A stretch of 64,000 bases of DNA from Sinohyriopsis cumingii (GCA_028554795.2 JAPYKE020000033.1:4507501-4571500); one strand, 5' to 3'. Shown: positions 40,501 through 53,768, counted from the first letter of the stretch. Notes: generated by a model from the sequence alone, not told the origin. Made by a program: numbers and translations.

Positions 40501-40839
40501 TTGCAAATAATGAATTTCTCTATTACAATGTTGTTGTTAAGTTTGTCATAGTAAATAGGACAAGAGACTAGTTCTTACTAAAGCGAGGTTATTTGGTGGC
40601 GTCCCCTACCACATTTACACTAAGCTGTATGAAAATATCGCACAGTTTTGACGACTTGTTCCCTGAGGAAACTTTTGTGACTTGATGTCAGTAACCATTC
40701 TTCATCCGTGTGTTAAGTACGATGAACGATGCTGAGTCAATAACGTGACGCTTCTAAGCAGAAATATTCGGCAAAACTGATCAAATAAATTGATTAGACC
40801 ACAAGACTACTAACATGGGCATCCCGGCCATTTTGAAAG

Positions 40840-41635
40840 TTCTGACTAGACCACATGGCTACTACAACAGTCGTCTGGGTAAATTGTAAGTCCTGACTAG
40901 ACTACATGACTACTACAACAGGCGTCTGGGTAAATTGTTAAGTCCTGACTAGACCACATGGCTACTACAACAGGCGTCTGGGTAAATTGTAAGTCCTGAC
41001 TAGACCACATGACTACTACAACAGGCGTCTGGGTAAATTGTAAGTCCTAACTAGACCACATGGCTACTACAACAGGCGTCTGGGTAAATTTTTATTCCTG
41101 ACTAGATCACATGCTTACTACAACAGGCGTCTGGGTAAATTGTAAGTCCTGACTAGACCACATGACTGCTACAACAGGCGTCTGGGTAAATTGTAAGTCC
41201 TGACTAGACCACATGGCTACTACAACAGGCGTCTGGGTAAATTTTTATTCCTGACTAGATCACATGCTTACTACAACAGGCGTCTGGGTAAATTGTAAGT
41301 CCTGACTAGACCACATGACTGCTACAACAGGCGTCTGGGTAAATTGTAAGTCCTAATTAGATCACATGGCTACTACAACAGGCGTCTGGGTAAATTGTAA
41401 GTACTGACTAGACCACATGGCTACTACAACAGGCGTCTGGGTAAATTGTAAGTCCTAATTAGACCACATGGCTACTACTACAGGCGTCTGGATAAATTTT
41501 AAGACCTGACTAGACCACATGGCTACTACAACAGGCGTCTGGGTAAATTGTAAGTCCTGACTAGACCACATTACTACAATAGGCGTCTGGGTAAATTTTA
41601 AGTCCTGACTAGACCACATAACTGCTACGATAGGA
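40840..41635. repeat. 51-bp tandem satellite, about 15 units
   Basis: Units read GACTAGACCACATGGCTACT then ACAACAGGCGTCTGGGTAAA then TTGTAAGTCCT. Most are more than 90% identical. A variant with TTTTTATTCCTGACTAGATC recurs about every third unit in part of the array, indicating a higher-order repeat. Confidence 0.93.
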
Positions 41636-41639
41636 ATAT

Positions 41640-41815
41640 GGAGCTGGAAAGGTCTACTGTTCGCTCGGAAAATAGTTTGTCAGTCCTTTAAATAATGTTC
41701 TTTATGTAATTTTAATACACAGTTATATATGTAGTTTACAAAGGTTTATTTATACTGCCAGCTCTACAATCATTACCACCACCACCACCACCACCACCAA
41801 TAATAATAATAATAA

Positions 41816-41846
<31 letters not shown>

Positions 41847-44280
41847 AATAAAGAAGCAGGATTATCAGAAACAAATTATTGTCATGGATATAGTGCATAT
41901 AGGCACTGGGAAATTATATAGGTAATAATAATAATAATAATTATAATTATTATTATTATTAACTCAGTAGTAGTAGTAGCAGCAGCAGCAGTAGTAGTAG
42001 TAATATTAAATTAGTAGTTGTAATAGTATTAGTAATGGTGTGCATTATCATGTCTGCTCCAAGAAATTGACTAATTACATGGGTTATGAATATTTTCCCA
42101 TCCACCCCACCATAATCGATAAATAATTACTTAAATCTAAGTAATCTATAAACGGAGACGTAAATACAATTGACCAATACCCTATATGTATTGCATACCC
42201 ACGTTTCCGAAAATTAATCGTCACCCAGTGATCACAAATGTCATATTTATAGTCACAAATCATAGCTGGTTAATCCCCTAGAATCGGTTAGACACCGCTA
42301 GAATCGGTTAGACACCCGATTCGTTATTGCCAAATATGGTAACAGATCTGACAAAATATAAAGAATCATCACTCATCAACTAACAATAAAACACATAGAA
42401 ACAACGAGTAAAAGCGACACAAAGTTCAACAAAACACGACACTGCACTGAATGGGCTATCAGCGCTGCAAACTCAAGTATATTAATAGCAGATTACATGT
42501 CCATTGAAACATATCACGATCTTCTCAAACGAGCACATTAAAAACTAAGAACATATGATAGCCACGCCAGAGTAATTCTGACAAGTCTTGGATAGAAACA
42601 AGTCTCCCAAAAATAAACTGAAGCAAAAGGACAGCTTCTTTTTGTTGCTACAATATCCATACATAGATTATATTCGGTACAACGGTGCATGCCACTTGCA
42701 AATGGTCAAACACGCAGGCACCTCGTGCTACCACGAAAATATACCGCATGTAGAGCGATATCGGCTGTCCAGCCGTTTTCCAAATAAACCCCAGCACTAT
42801 ATTTAATTTCTACTGACGATAAACTTTCGATATTACATCCTCTACACAACTTCTGTAATAACACCCACCCACCCCAACAGAACACAAAATAAACAACAAC
42901 CCACCGGAATATTCCAGCCAGCTGAACATATATGGCCTACTGGATAAAGTCGAGGGAAAGGAATGTCTTAATAGAGTCCATGCAGGTCCTGTCTGTACAT
43001 AAAGTCCACCGAAAACAACCACAAGACAATAACCTAACCTACTCACACACACACCATTTATATCTATAGGAAGCAAACAAAAAGCAGATAAGTATGCACA
43101 ACAACAAAGTAAACTACGTACACACACACACACACACACAACAGAAATTACAACCAAATATGCATAATCCCTAAATGACATATTAAATGACCCACCTATA
43201 TACAAAATATACCACTAAAGTCTCAGTACTAGCCTATAATGCCAGGAAACCTTAGGAACACTAACTGACAAGGATTAATTACACTCCAGCCTGAAAAGCC
43301 ACCACACAACTATCCTATTACAGACAGTACTGTTCCCCAGGGAGTATTTACAAAATCTACCATGCCACTACTGAAACTCAGATAGTTAACCCAAAACTCT
43401 TAAGATACGATCTAGATAGTGCCAGTCCATACAGAAAACATAGCTACAACACAACACACACAAACAGCGCCACACTGGACTGACTTAAATGACTATGCCA
43501 AGTCACATCAAAATAATAACGATAACAAAATGGCGATGGGAGCGGAAACTTTCACCCTGAACTTTTGCAGAGAAAAAACGAGTACGATCGTAAGTTTCAT
43601 GCATGTAAGGTTCAAGGCAAGAAAACAATCACAAGCACTATTGTTCGCAAGTATTGACCTGAGAATGGAAACCGACCTACGTACCGAGTGGGAAAGGAGT
43701 ACAACTCAGAACCCGCATGCAGGGACAACTCGAATAATATGGCAAAACGAAATAAAGAACAACCCTGATGGAGGAGGGAAAAAAATTCACACATGACATC
43801 CAAAATTGGGAGAACGGGGGATACATAAATCACAAACCATGACCTTTAGAACCGAAAAACAGGGTGACACCTCCAACATTTTACCAGCATCTGCTGAAAC
43901 GGAGTCATGGGGTGCCAACATAACTCTACCAGCCACAAGTCACCCCAGCAAAGAAACATGTGCGTCGAAACTACTGAGCACAGAAAGAAAGCTACATCGA
44001 TTTCAGACCATGTCAGGTTACACGGATACTCGCAAACATAAACTCGTGCTGTTATGAAAGCTAAGAAGCTTCCTCAGTAATTTTCAATCAGCAGCCATAC
44101 CATCAACAGTCATGAAACAACTACAGAAGGTGTTTTCCAACGAAAGCCTTGAAAGCTCTGCAGAATCTCTGCAGAATCAAGAATACTTACCCTGAGAGCA
44201 CGCTTACGTAACTAGTGGAATGCCGCCTGTCATCTGTGGAGCGGATACCATTTTCAGGAACTGGAGCACGAGAGTCGCAA
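41640..44280. other. gene-free stretch with microsatellites
   Basis: (CAC)n, (AAT)n and (AAG)n runs at about 41777-41848, mixed AAT/AGC/AGT runs at about 41920-42005, and an ACAC run at about 43120-43141. The direct duplicate CTAGAATCGGTTAGACACC is at about 42278-42318. The short frames have no recognisable domains. Confidence 0.6.
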
Positions 44281-44282
44281 TT

Positions 44283-44810
44283 TCAGCAAAGGGATCTACG
44301 AACCGCCGATAATAACACAAACTCAATAAATCTTCTTAGCCCAGTAACTGCTTTTGGAGTAGAGCATTTCTTTACAATATCTACGTTTTCATGATCGATG
44401 GCAACTCCTGCAGCTGATACAGTACCACCGAGATACCGCACCTCTGATGACACGAAAGACCCGTGTTTGTGTCTCAAACAACTTTCTCAAATGTCCCTGG
44501 CACGTTGCACAAACAAAATGATATCACTTTGAACTGGTACAGACCAGGTTATACTAGACAGTGTATCACGACTATAATCGATTCAATAAAGAGTTTATGG
44601 ATCTTTCTTAGTAACAATTCATATCACTATAGTCCACACAAAATCGCCTCTTCCGATCTTTCTTGGCTACCAGTTCTCTGCGAGCACCCCATGAGCGTAT
44701 TCCTGGTTGTGTGAATCCATTCTTTGATATATTGTCGACATAAATGTCAATCCTATACTGGACAGTGAGCGGCAAAGTTCTGGGTGGTACTAAGACATTA
44801 AAAATCGGGT
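44283..44810 (-). mobile_element. Ty3/gypsy-type pol fragment
   Basis: Minus-strand frames contain ARRELVAKKDRKRRFCVDYSDMN (RT start; about 44640-44710) and later FVSSEVRYLGGTVSAAGVAIDHENVDIVKK plus GLRRFIEFV (RT end; 44283-44477). The middle of the RT, including the catalytic YxDD, is deleted. A decayed LTR-retrotransposon fragment. Confidence 0.75.
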
Positions 44811-44814
44811 CTTC

Positions 44815-45955
44815 TTGATGCTTACTATGTTTTTTATTGTAATTTTAGTAACAGATTTTGTTGACAACTTATAATTTTCTAGAAACTGACTATTGACTCT
44901 CATCCTGGTTCTGAAATTGTGCATTAATTTTTATTTAATTTAGGTTATCATTATCATCTTTATCAGAATTAGTCTTAATGTTCTGTTCAGTATTTTCATT
45001 TGGGTGGAATTATTTATTCAAAGTATTATTAACTAGGAATACAAAGTGATAATCAATAATATTCTTGGAAAGAAACATTAATTTTGAATTATAGTGATTT
45101 CAGACAAGTACCTTTTTGGATTATAATACTGTGATATATCGAAAGACTAACTCTTAGCAAATCACCACAATCCAGGTTATTAGCACATTACCACGTTCGA
45201 GGCATATCAACCTAATCAATATTGAAATTCAATTGAAATACCAATGGAATTCAGTTGAAACTTTATATATTTGAACTTTTGACGAACTGTTTAGGAATAT
45301 TTGGGATTTAATTCACAATACTATTGTTTTTTGAATTTTCACTTTGTATTCTAGGGAAAGAAATTACTTGTTGAATTTTACATAACTTGTTGGCTTTTAC
45401 TCTTTGCTGTTACTTAGTTTACGACTATCGAGTTATGACACCTGGTACAGTCGTATTGATAATGACCCCAATCATTTCCATTCTAGCACTGGACATTTGA
45501 TCGCCTCATATCATGCTGCTTGTATTCCCGTTTGCGCCGCTGGCCTTTTTCTTGATGTTCTTTGCTCAATTTCTTGTTTAGGTCCTTTAATAACTCTAGC
45601 ATAGGCTCGTCGTGACTGTTAAACCAAAGCTTACTGGCCTTTGTCTTGCACCAGTAATGCAAGAATGCCTCCCACTAGAACTTGATTCTGATTGTATCTT
45701 GCAAGCTGGGTGGGCTATGGCGCCAACTCTCAAGTATCGTGTCTTCATCTTGAACGGCGCCCAAGAAATGATTTTTGCAAATCAAACGTGAATATCACGT
45801 GGCCAACCAAGCCATCCTAGCGAAAGAAATTTTTGTGTGATTTGCCTAATTCGTGAATTGATTAGCCTCTTCCTCTGCACCTTGTAGTATTCGTCTTGTG
45901 TGTGTGTGTGTGTGATCTGGAATTTTAGCGTAGCTTTAAAACAAAACAGTCATAT
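44815..45955. other. gene-free AT-rich stretch
   Basis: No gene recognised. A GTGTGT run sits at about 45895-45914. Confidence 0.5.
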
Positions 45956-45959
45956 CGCT

Positions 45960-46214
45960 ACGATGTCTGCACAGTGTAACAGTTTATAGTAATGTCTAGC
46001 ACTGGGGCAGCATCATGACGCAGACATGTAGCATGATGTTGTACCCAGTCACATTATCCTGACACCAGGCCGACCAGTCCTAACATTAACCTCTTAATGC
46101 TGAGCGCCAAGCGAGGCAGCTGTTAGTACCATTTTATGATTCGGCCGGGGATCAAACCCACGATCTCCCCCATCCGAGGCAGACGCTCTAACTACTAGGC
46201 CACTGGAGCGGTCT
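45960..46214 (-). mobile_element. tRNA-derived SINE
   Basis: The minus strand starts GACCGCTCCAGTGGCCTAGT, with an A box TGGCCTAGTAGTTAGAGCG (about 46186-46204) and B box GGGTTTGATCCC (46148-46159). It is followed by a body containing CGCTTGGCGCTCAGCATTAA and GTCGGCCTGGTGTCAGGATA then ATGTGACTGGGT. This is a typical Pol III SINE plan and resembles SINEs I associate with molluscs. Confidence 0.8.
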
Positions 46215-47473
46215 TGGTGCGATGCGCGAAAGCTTTCAACCTACAAATTTCAACTTGACCGGGTTCAGCTTGAACATTGGTCGAGACTTGGCGGTGTCCT
46301 TCCTTAAGCATATAACAAGTGCAAGCCCTTCTCTAGTGCCAATATCCTTGGTGAATTGCGAGCTTGGCGTCTCTTTGTTGTGTTTAACTTCACTGGATAT
46401 CTCGACCGAATTTGCTCTAAAATATGTACAATGACTGTACTTAATTTGTCCAAATTCTCTGTGACTAGGGTATCTTTGGTTTTAACAATTCTATTAATCA
46501 CTCTGCAAGGAACATATTAGGAGTTTCGATCATATATATCAGACCTGTTGAGGTGAGTTCCCCTCCTTAATAATTAAGAAATTCCAGTCTTCAAACCTGG
46601 CACCGAACGGACGTATATTTTCGTATTTTCGTCAAAATTCGAGCTTTCATAAGGAGTAGAGATCTTAACTAAATGAGTTAGCATCACTGTCGATGTCGAG
46701 AAGCTTCGCGGCAATAGGTGTCGTTATCCGTAAGAGTCGCGTCTAAACAGCCGGCAGAACTGGACTATCGATCAGCGCGCTCACTGCGTTCAAACCAGTA
46801 GCCATCATATTAACCAGACGATAAATTTTAAACAAATCACACTTTAGTTCTTTTTTTATCATGTTGCGACATAAAATTGTTAATGTTCTTGAATCCATGT
46901 TGCCTGTTATTGGTTGCTTTTCAAGAGTATGTCCACAAATGTAGATATTTATGTCAAAACATTGCAGTTTTGGAAAATTAATATAGAGGACATAAAGTTT
47001 ACAGCTTAGTGAAACATAGACGAGTTGGCGGTAAGCTAAGAAGTCTTCATAAGGTTATTTTTTGTGAATCAAACACAAAAATCTATGTATTCACGAGTCA
47101 CTAATGGGAAGGAACTCAATACAAAATAATATTTGTCATTGTGATTCATCTGTGAGACATTATGAGATCTCAATCACGTCTCTTCTAACTGACAATGCAA
47201 TTCCACTCGTTTCTGGTTTCGAAAAAAGAAAAGAAAACAAAGCGAAACCAGTATCACTGACCCAATTGTAGAAAGCAAAACTGCAGTTTTTTAAAACAAT
47301 TATACTGTATTCCACTCCCAAATTATATCCTACCGGTAACAACATTGGTTTCTAAAGGACTTTATCTCGTCAAAGACACAGCCACATCTATCTTGCTATC
47401 TATTATAAAATCACAACACCAACACGTAGAATGTGCGACCGGTTTCGCTTTAATGCTTCATTAGACTGAATTC

Positions 47474-47530
<57 letters not shown>

Positions 47531-48285
47531 AATGAAAATCGCATAACCCATAAAAGCACAGCTGATATTTTATTTCTAAATTATAGAAATCTGAAAAGGG
47601 GTTATTTAGGGACACGGATGGTAGAGGGCCTAACACAACAGAGACAGACATACACTAGTATAAGCCCAATATTTATATATAAAGCGTTACCTAGACCTCA
47701 AATTAGGTCGGCGGTGTTCGTACATTTGCATAATTGTAATGATGCTATAAATTGCTCTAATCAAGGAAAAGACCAACGCCAACATGGATGTAACTAAAAA
47801 TAACGCTAAAATGACAAAATTGTCTCAGAATTTAAAGGAGATTAAACATATTCTGGAACATTAAATTACATTGGTTTAGACTAAAATGGATAAACCTAGT
47901 AAATATTTATAGCCTCAACTTGTGTGACGATAGTGGATAAACATCCATGTATCTATTTATGTATATAACCTGCTGAAAATCCTATGAAATCCAACTATCT
48001 GTTTATAGCTCCAACCTGTGGAAATTCCTTTGGAAAATCAACTATCTATTATGGCCTCAACTTATATGACGTTCCTGTTAAAAAAAACTAGTATTTTTTT
48101 ATAGCTACAACCTGTGGAAAAACCCAAATCTATATTTCTAGCTTCAGTGATGTCACTGTACTGGACACTAGGGGAATAATGGCAACAGTGTTGCGAGTGG
48201 CTGACCTGAATATGCGGTACTGTAAGTATGTAGGTAGGAGAAATGAGTTTGATAGGGATCAAGGGAATTTTATCGGGACAAACAA
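46215..48285. other. gene-free stretch with simple and tandem repeats
   Basis: (TA)n then (GT)n at about 47479-47530, and four to five diverged units of about 48 bp with TATAGC.(C/T)CAACCTGTGG at about 47905-48125. No gene recognised. These units faintly recall the TATAGCCTCAA sub-repeats of the element B TIR but do not align well. Confidence 0.5.
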
Positions 48286-48289
48286 AGAC

Positions 48290-48850
48290 CAAAACATACA
48301 TACACAAACAAACGTAAGAGCGCACACATACACACAAACACATACACACACACAAACAAATGTACGCGCGCACACATACACACATACAAACACATACAAA
48401 CACAGAGGGAAAAAGAAAAAACGAACCCAAAATCTACTATCCACACAGGGAAGAGGAAAAAACCTGCCCAAAATCTAATATGCGCACAAAAGAGAGGGAA
48501 AACAACCCAAACTATAAAATCCACACACGAGAAGGAGAAAAAACAAACCCGAAGTATAATACTAACAGAGAAGGGAGGGAAAACAAACCCCACATATACT
48601 ATCAACATATTGGAGAAGGAAAGAAACCATATCTACTATCCACACAGAGGTGAGAAGTAAAAATAAACCCCATATATACTATCCACACAGAGGGAAGAAA
48701 TAACTCATTATATATACTATCAAAACAGAGTGAAGAAAAAACCCATTATATATAACCCATTATATACACTATCAACAGAGTAAAGAAAAAATAAACATTA
48801 TATACGATCAAACAGAGTGAAGAAGAACAAGTTGTTTTTGAAAGCCCCTA
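48290..48850. repeat. AC/GA-rich low-complexity and tandem sequence
   Basis: CACACAAACA-type sequence followed by units of about 40-50 bp with ATATACTATC.ACACAGAG.GAAGAAA. It resembles the AC-rich spacers of element B at 21950-22100 and 22740-22990, so it may be the same type of terminal spacer from another copy. Confidence 0.55.
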
Positions 48851-49026
48851 AACTTTCATCTACAATGACCAACTCCACCAAACACCCATACCCCCACACA
48901 TAATCCAAAACCCATTTAACCCATTATTGTATGGTGTCAGTGTGTGATTTTATAAAAAAAAAAACCCAAGACACAAAATGATGGATGAACAGACTGACTG
49001 TTTTTTTTTTTAACCACTTGCATGCT

Positions 49027-49054
49027 AAAGTGCGTACGTGAAGGAAAACATCCC
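49027..49054 (-). promoter_or_regulatory. conserved terminal-gene promoter motif in scrap D
   Basis: AAAGTGCGTACGTGAAGGAA then AACATCCC, matching the 30-bp motif of S1-S3 with two changes. No intact S-type gene follows below it. Confidence 0.6.
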
Positions 49055-49288
49055 TTTCATTTAAATTCTAACTAAAAATGACCCAGAGGGATATAGATAG
49101 GTGAAAGAGCACATATTCATGCAGTGCTAATAAAACCAAAATACACTATCCTTATTATAAATATTCAAAACTAAAAGACACTTACATTTTGGAAATTTCT
49201 CGTCTATTCTCTTTTAGAAGTTAGCATGAAATTTTACATCAGGGACAACGTGTTGGCTCAAATTTTCAATTATTCCATTTCCATCTCT

Positions 49289-49650
49289 TCATTGGCACAA
49301 ATTCTTCCTCATCATCAATTGTTTCTTCTTCTGAACCCCTCTCCTCTTTCTCCTCTTGTTTCGTTTTCTTCTCTTTTCTCTTAGGGTACTCTGAAGCCTA
49401 GTGTCCTTTCTCCTGACAACGAAAACAGATATCTTGACTTTTGTCTCTCTTTCTTGGACGAAATACTCATTTACCTTGCAGATATAGCAAACTTCTCCAG
49501 CCCTTATACACTTTCGTATGACTCTCATCACCAGAAGGGTTTGTTTTGTTGCCACTTTCGCCTGTGAATTATACTTTCGTATGACTCTTAGCAAATCTTT
49601 GACCAGCAGGTCGATCTGTGCTTACTCTTCCATCTTAGTGATCGTTTGAG
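49289..49650 (-). pseudogene. zinc-knuckle gene, degraded (scrap D)
   Basis: On the minus strand a start region (MEE then a stop) leads into a duplicated RVIRKYNSQ/RVIRKC segment, a knuckle remnant EVCYIC, and a K/R/E-rich tail. It is related to 35626-36014 but in an orientation that does not fit the adjacent polymerase scrap. Confidence 0.55.
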
Positions 49651-49654
49651 AGTT

Positions 49655-49960
49655 GAATGAATACTCCGAACTCTTAATGTTTCACGTTGTAGGTGTAAGC
49701 CGTCGTTCTCAAATTTCTAAAAGTTTGCTTTTGCGTTTCTCAAATGTGATAATATTTTTTATGGACCTAACGAATTTCTTTAGGTATGAATCAGGACTCT
49801 TGGTTTTGTGGCATAAGTGGAGAGTGTTGTTTCAAGCTCACTTATGTCGTCTTCGAAATCGCTGGCACATATTTGAGCTAACACTTCAACTCTTGTGTGA
49901 GGCAACACTGAAATTCGTAACCTATTACTTTCTCAATTAAATCGTTTCATCTTATTGCAA
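49655..49960 (-). pseudogene. 5' end of DNA polymerase B gene (scrap D)
   Basis: The plus-strand text TGTAGGTGTAAGCCGTCGTT and following bases match, with changes, the same region of element B (about 35230-35490 on the minus strand), down to the polymerase start. Only the first hundred or so codons remain. Confidence 0.6.
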
Positions 49961-49964
49961 AATT

Positions 49965-50125
49965 TAATTTGACTAGGTTTCACACGCATCAGATCCCCGT
50001 ATATAGGGAGAGTGTCTTAGAGTCAGAGTATTCATTCAATTCTCAAACGATCAAGAAGATGGAAGAGTCAGCACAGGTCGACCCGCTGGTCAATGATTTG
50101 CTAAGTCATACAAAAGTATAATTCG
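49965..50125 (+). pseudogene. divergent promoter and start of zinc-knuckle gene (scrap D)
   Basis: GTATATAGGGAG is followed by GTATTCATTCAATTCTCAAA and ATGGAAGAGTCAGCACAG. The same leader occurs inverted at about 49665-49590. The gene is cut at about 50125, where LINE sequence begins. Confidence 0.55.
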
Positions 50126-50149
50126 TCCGTAACAAATTCGATTATATTT

Positions 50150-52600
50150 TAGCCAACGTATGTGTTTTAAAAATATATCATACTGACATTAAAATAATAC
50201 TTGTAGGCGATTTCAATGCATATACTGGTACAGAGCTAGATTTTATCACTCGTGATAGCAGCATTGACCTACTTCAAAAACTTAATTATAGAGAAGACTA
50301 AGAAATGTATGATCTGGCTGATTAGTCGTAAGAGGGATAAATCACTATGTAAGAAGACTTCTACAACTATCCCAAATGACTGGACTGAGAATTGTATATG
50401 TGGATCTGATAACGGGATTTACATTTATTAATGGCACTTCGGTCGTGTTTTGACATGTTTGATACACTGGAATCAATGCATGTGCCGATCGTATTTTCCC
50501 TTGTATATATGGGTAAATTAGAGCAAAAGGCTTTCAGTGTCTCTAGGGGTAACGAAATAAATAAATACCTATGGAACAAGGAAGAAGGTCTCTTTTATCC
50601 AAAATTCAAACGATCTATTATTTCAAAATATGGATAAGAATTTACATTATATAAACAATAACTAATTTATGAACGAGTCAACACAATTACTGAGAGTTAC
50701 CATGATGCAGTAAGCATAATGAAGACAATCAATAGAAAGCATAACCTAGCTGCGGCATCTCCAAGAAGAATCGTTAAACGGCAGCCTTGGTTTGACACGA
50801 ATTGCACAACCGCCAATTGCAAAGCCTTAATATATCTAAAACAGTTCAGTTTAAAAGGCACAAACAAATCACCTGAAGATTTTAAATTTTATTGAACTGT
50901 GTATAAATCTCTTACAAGAAGCAATCAAAACCAATATGAATTAAAACAAAAATAGCCTTTTATCTGTATTACACTTTAAAAATACACAACGTCTCTTGTT
51001 CCTTGCAAAAAGCCCAAGTACAGGTATTCAAAGCAATATCATGTTTGATACTTGGTATGAATATTTTGCAGAATTTTTTTATTTTTCCAGTTCCGTTAAC
51101 CACATACAGGAAACTGACACATAAACAAAGCCGGGTAAATATATGCTTTATCCAGCGACTTTTTTTTTATATTTACGGACAAAATAATAGCACTAATATT
51201 AACATCATTATTTAATAAACTATTCGATGATAGATATTATTCAGAATATTGGTCAATGGCTGTCATCATGCTAGTTTTGAAGAACAGGGGTTTAAATGAA
51301 CCATCCAGATATAGACGCATTAGTCTACTACCTGTATTAAGGAAAGTGTTTACATCGATTTTAAAAATCAGATAAATCACTGGATGGAGGAAAACGAATT
51401 TCTGGGCAACGAGCAAGCAGGCTTTAGAGCGGGTTATTCTGCAGCAGATAATGTAGGTATATTATATACATTAATTTGTAAATATTTAAGACAACGTAGC
51501 GGTAGATTCTATGCAGTTTTTATAGACTATGGAAAAACCCTTTAAAAAGATAGAGAGACGTTTGCTGTACCAAAAGATAGTGAAAATGTTAGTGGAAAAT
51601 GTTACGAATCATTAGGGCAAATTATAATTGTGTAACGCATGTGCTAAGTCCAACAATCTAATTACCGATGTGTTTAATCGCCCTTTGGGCGTACGCCAAG
51701 GTTGATTTTATCGCCTTCACTCTTTCCTTTTGAACGATTTGGAACCCTTACTTAGCTGAAGGAAATAGGAGAGAGTCGGTAGAAACCTTAGAACTTTTTT
51801 ACCGTTGTATACAGACGCTTTTTTTTGTCTTTGCTGACGCTGCTCACCAGTTGCAGAATTTGCTCAATATGCTGCAAACATGTTGCTTAAAGTGGAAATT
51901 AAAAGTGAATATGGAAACAAATAAGAGTGATTGTATTTCGCAGAGGTGGCTGTCTCAGAAGTTACAAAAACTGGCACATTGGTCATACAGGGATAAAGAC
52001 TGAATCATTTTATTACTATTTAGGAAGCAGATTGTCTTCGAAAACCTCTTGGCATATGTGCCAGAAAACTATCCTTGCAGGCGTAAAGGTTATATATATT
52101 TTGAGGCAAAATCTTTCAAAATTTGGCAGATTACACGTAACTTCATTGCTTCGTCTGTTTTACGCGAAGATAGCTACAACCTTAACTATGGGGCTGAGGT
52201 TTTGGGGTTTTACGATTCCAATGATATTGAAAAAGCTCATTTGTTTTTTTTTGTAAATATATTCTTGGTACATTTAAGTCTGTATGCAGTATATAAGACT
52301 TAAACGGTTTTGAAGTATTGGCTAAGAGTACAAAAATGCCAGAAGACAAATACTAAACAATGCTACAATTTACAGTTAAAAGGATGGGGTTTGTGATTGC
52401 TGGGCTACCAGTGTTAAAAAGCTTATGTTTACATTTGGATTTGGCAATGTTTCGTGTATTCGGGGCGTAAATGATGAAATAAATTGCTTAGATGGCAGCA
52501 GAAGGGAGTATCCAACACCTTGTGAAGGAGTTCTATATACATAAAATCGAACCTTCAAACGCGAAAACTAAACAAAAACGAGGTAAGTAATACTAAATCA
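50150..52600 (+). mobile_element. decayed non-LTR retrotransposon (endonuclease plus RT)
   Basis: An endonuclease remnant IILVGDFNAYTGTE (about 50190) is followed by RT segments: SRYRRISLLPVLRKVF (about 51305), GNEQAGFRAGYSAADN (about 51395), FIDY (about 51520), FADAA (about 51830) and LQNLLNMLQTCCLKWKLKVN (about 51855), then YYYLGSRLSSKTSW. The C-terminal KQCYN-type region reaches about 52560. Many stops and frameshifts. It is inserted at the edge of scrap D. Confidence 0.75.
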
Positions 52601-52772
52601 GACCTTAGCCTTTGAGACAATTTTCCTAATTGGTGCCTATATTGTTACCTTTTTCATATCTGCTTGTCTTAATTGATTATGTGTGTTTTATTTGCGTGTC
52701 AGCACTTTATCGACGATTTTCCATCTCTGCTGTTGTAATGTGTGAATAATTAAATCATCAATTATATCAGTA

Positions 52773-53430
52773 ATGGAATCTTACACAACTAGATTAGCTC
52801 GAGAACGGCTAGAGCTAATCAAGAAATATCTTCCACTCCGTGATGCTGTGAAACAAAAATTACAAGGTTGTCGAGAGTTTCAAGTTGAATTTGCAGAAAG
52901 TACAGAACAATTGTTTAAACCTGTTACAAAGGTCAGTGAAGAAGTTAAAAAGACTCCTGAAGGTCTTCTTCCCACGTTCAAACAAATGCATGAGCAAGCT
53001 GAATAAAGAGCAAAGAAAAGCTCCAAAAAAAAAAGAAAGGATTTTACGTGAACTTCCAGGTGAAATAACTGCTGCTCAACCACAAATACAAGTTGTTAGC
53101 TGTTGTCTAAGCTCATACTGAAGGTGATATAGAAGATTGTCCACTAGAACCCGAACTAAAACCTAAACGACGTCCTAAAGTCAAAACTAACATGATTGAT
53201 AAATTTGTGCTTGAAGGTATTGCCGCAGTGAGAGACCCAAATTGTAATTGCTGCTAATGGATTTTGTAATAAATATAGGTATGTAAAACCCGAATATGTC
53301 GAATCTTTAAAACTTGACGATTGGATTCGGGACGTATGTTGCATCAAATGGTCTCCAAAAGATTTTAGACATCATTTTAACCAAAAAGTATATAATTATA
53401 TCGAGCAAGCAAAACAAAAAAAAGAGTAGA
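52773..53430 (+). pseudogene. helical protein of element E, unknown
   Basis: An open 77-codon start (MESYTTRLARERLELIKKYL, helical and charged), then frameshifted pieces including EPELKPKRRPKVKTNMIDKF and YVKPEYVESLKLDDWIRDV. It ends in a K/Q/E-rich segment. No family recognised. A scaffold-type protein is possible but unsupported. Confidence 0.4.
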
Positions 53431-53489
53431 GCAGCAAAAACAATCAGAACAACAAGTAGAGTAGACAATGACAGCAAGAAATAAGAGCA

Positions 53490-53768
53490 GTGCAAGATGC
53501 GATAAGAGCCGTGGAAGAAAGAACAAAAGAAATATTATCTAGCCCCAGCGCCACTGGAAATGATTTTGTTACTTGTCCAAATAACGTTCTTACTGATGTT
53601 GAACGATTAGAAATTTTGATTGGTGGAAGACGAGCCGGTAATAATTCCCCAAAAATCATTAATGAAGCAGCTGATATTTGCTAGCGATTATTTACAGGTG
53701 GTATTATGGATATTCACATTTGTCGATCTCTTATTGATGAAACTGATGATGGTTTTTACAGTGATTAA
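53490..53768 (+). pseudogene. small conserved protein of element E
   Basis: RAVEERTKEILSS, then DVERLEILIGGRRAGNNSPKIINEAADI and, after a stop, IMDIHICRSLIDETDDGFYSD. The L.IL..G..AGN.SP pattern recalls small proteins next to capsid genes in other invertebrate Polinton-like elements. Function unknown. Confidence 0.4.

Noticed and set aside
40840-41635. CRISPR array
   Set aside because: Whole 51-bp units repeat head to tail without spacers, so it is a satellite.
43419-44057. Two plus-strand frames of 125 and 83 codons
   Set aside because: No recognisable domain, promoter or homologue in the window; composition is typical of chance frames in non-coding sequence.
46141-46214. Functional tRNA gene
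   Set aside because: A and B boxes are present but the sequence does not close into a cloverleaf with a matching acceptor stem, and it continues into a SINE body.
47880-48125. Another Maverick TIR, because of TATAGCCTCAA-like units
   Set aside because: Only the short TATAGC.TCAAC core is shared; unit length and the remaining sequence differ and no AGTAGTAAGG end is present.
48290-48410. CRISPR-like regular repeats in the AC-rich stretch
   Set aside because: Units are low-complexity and of variable length with no unique spacers; the genome is eukaryotic.
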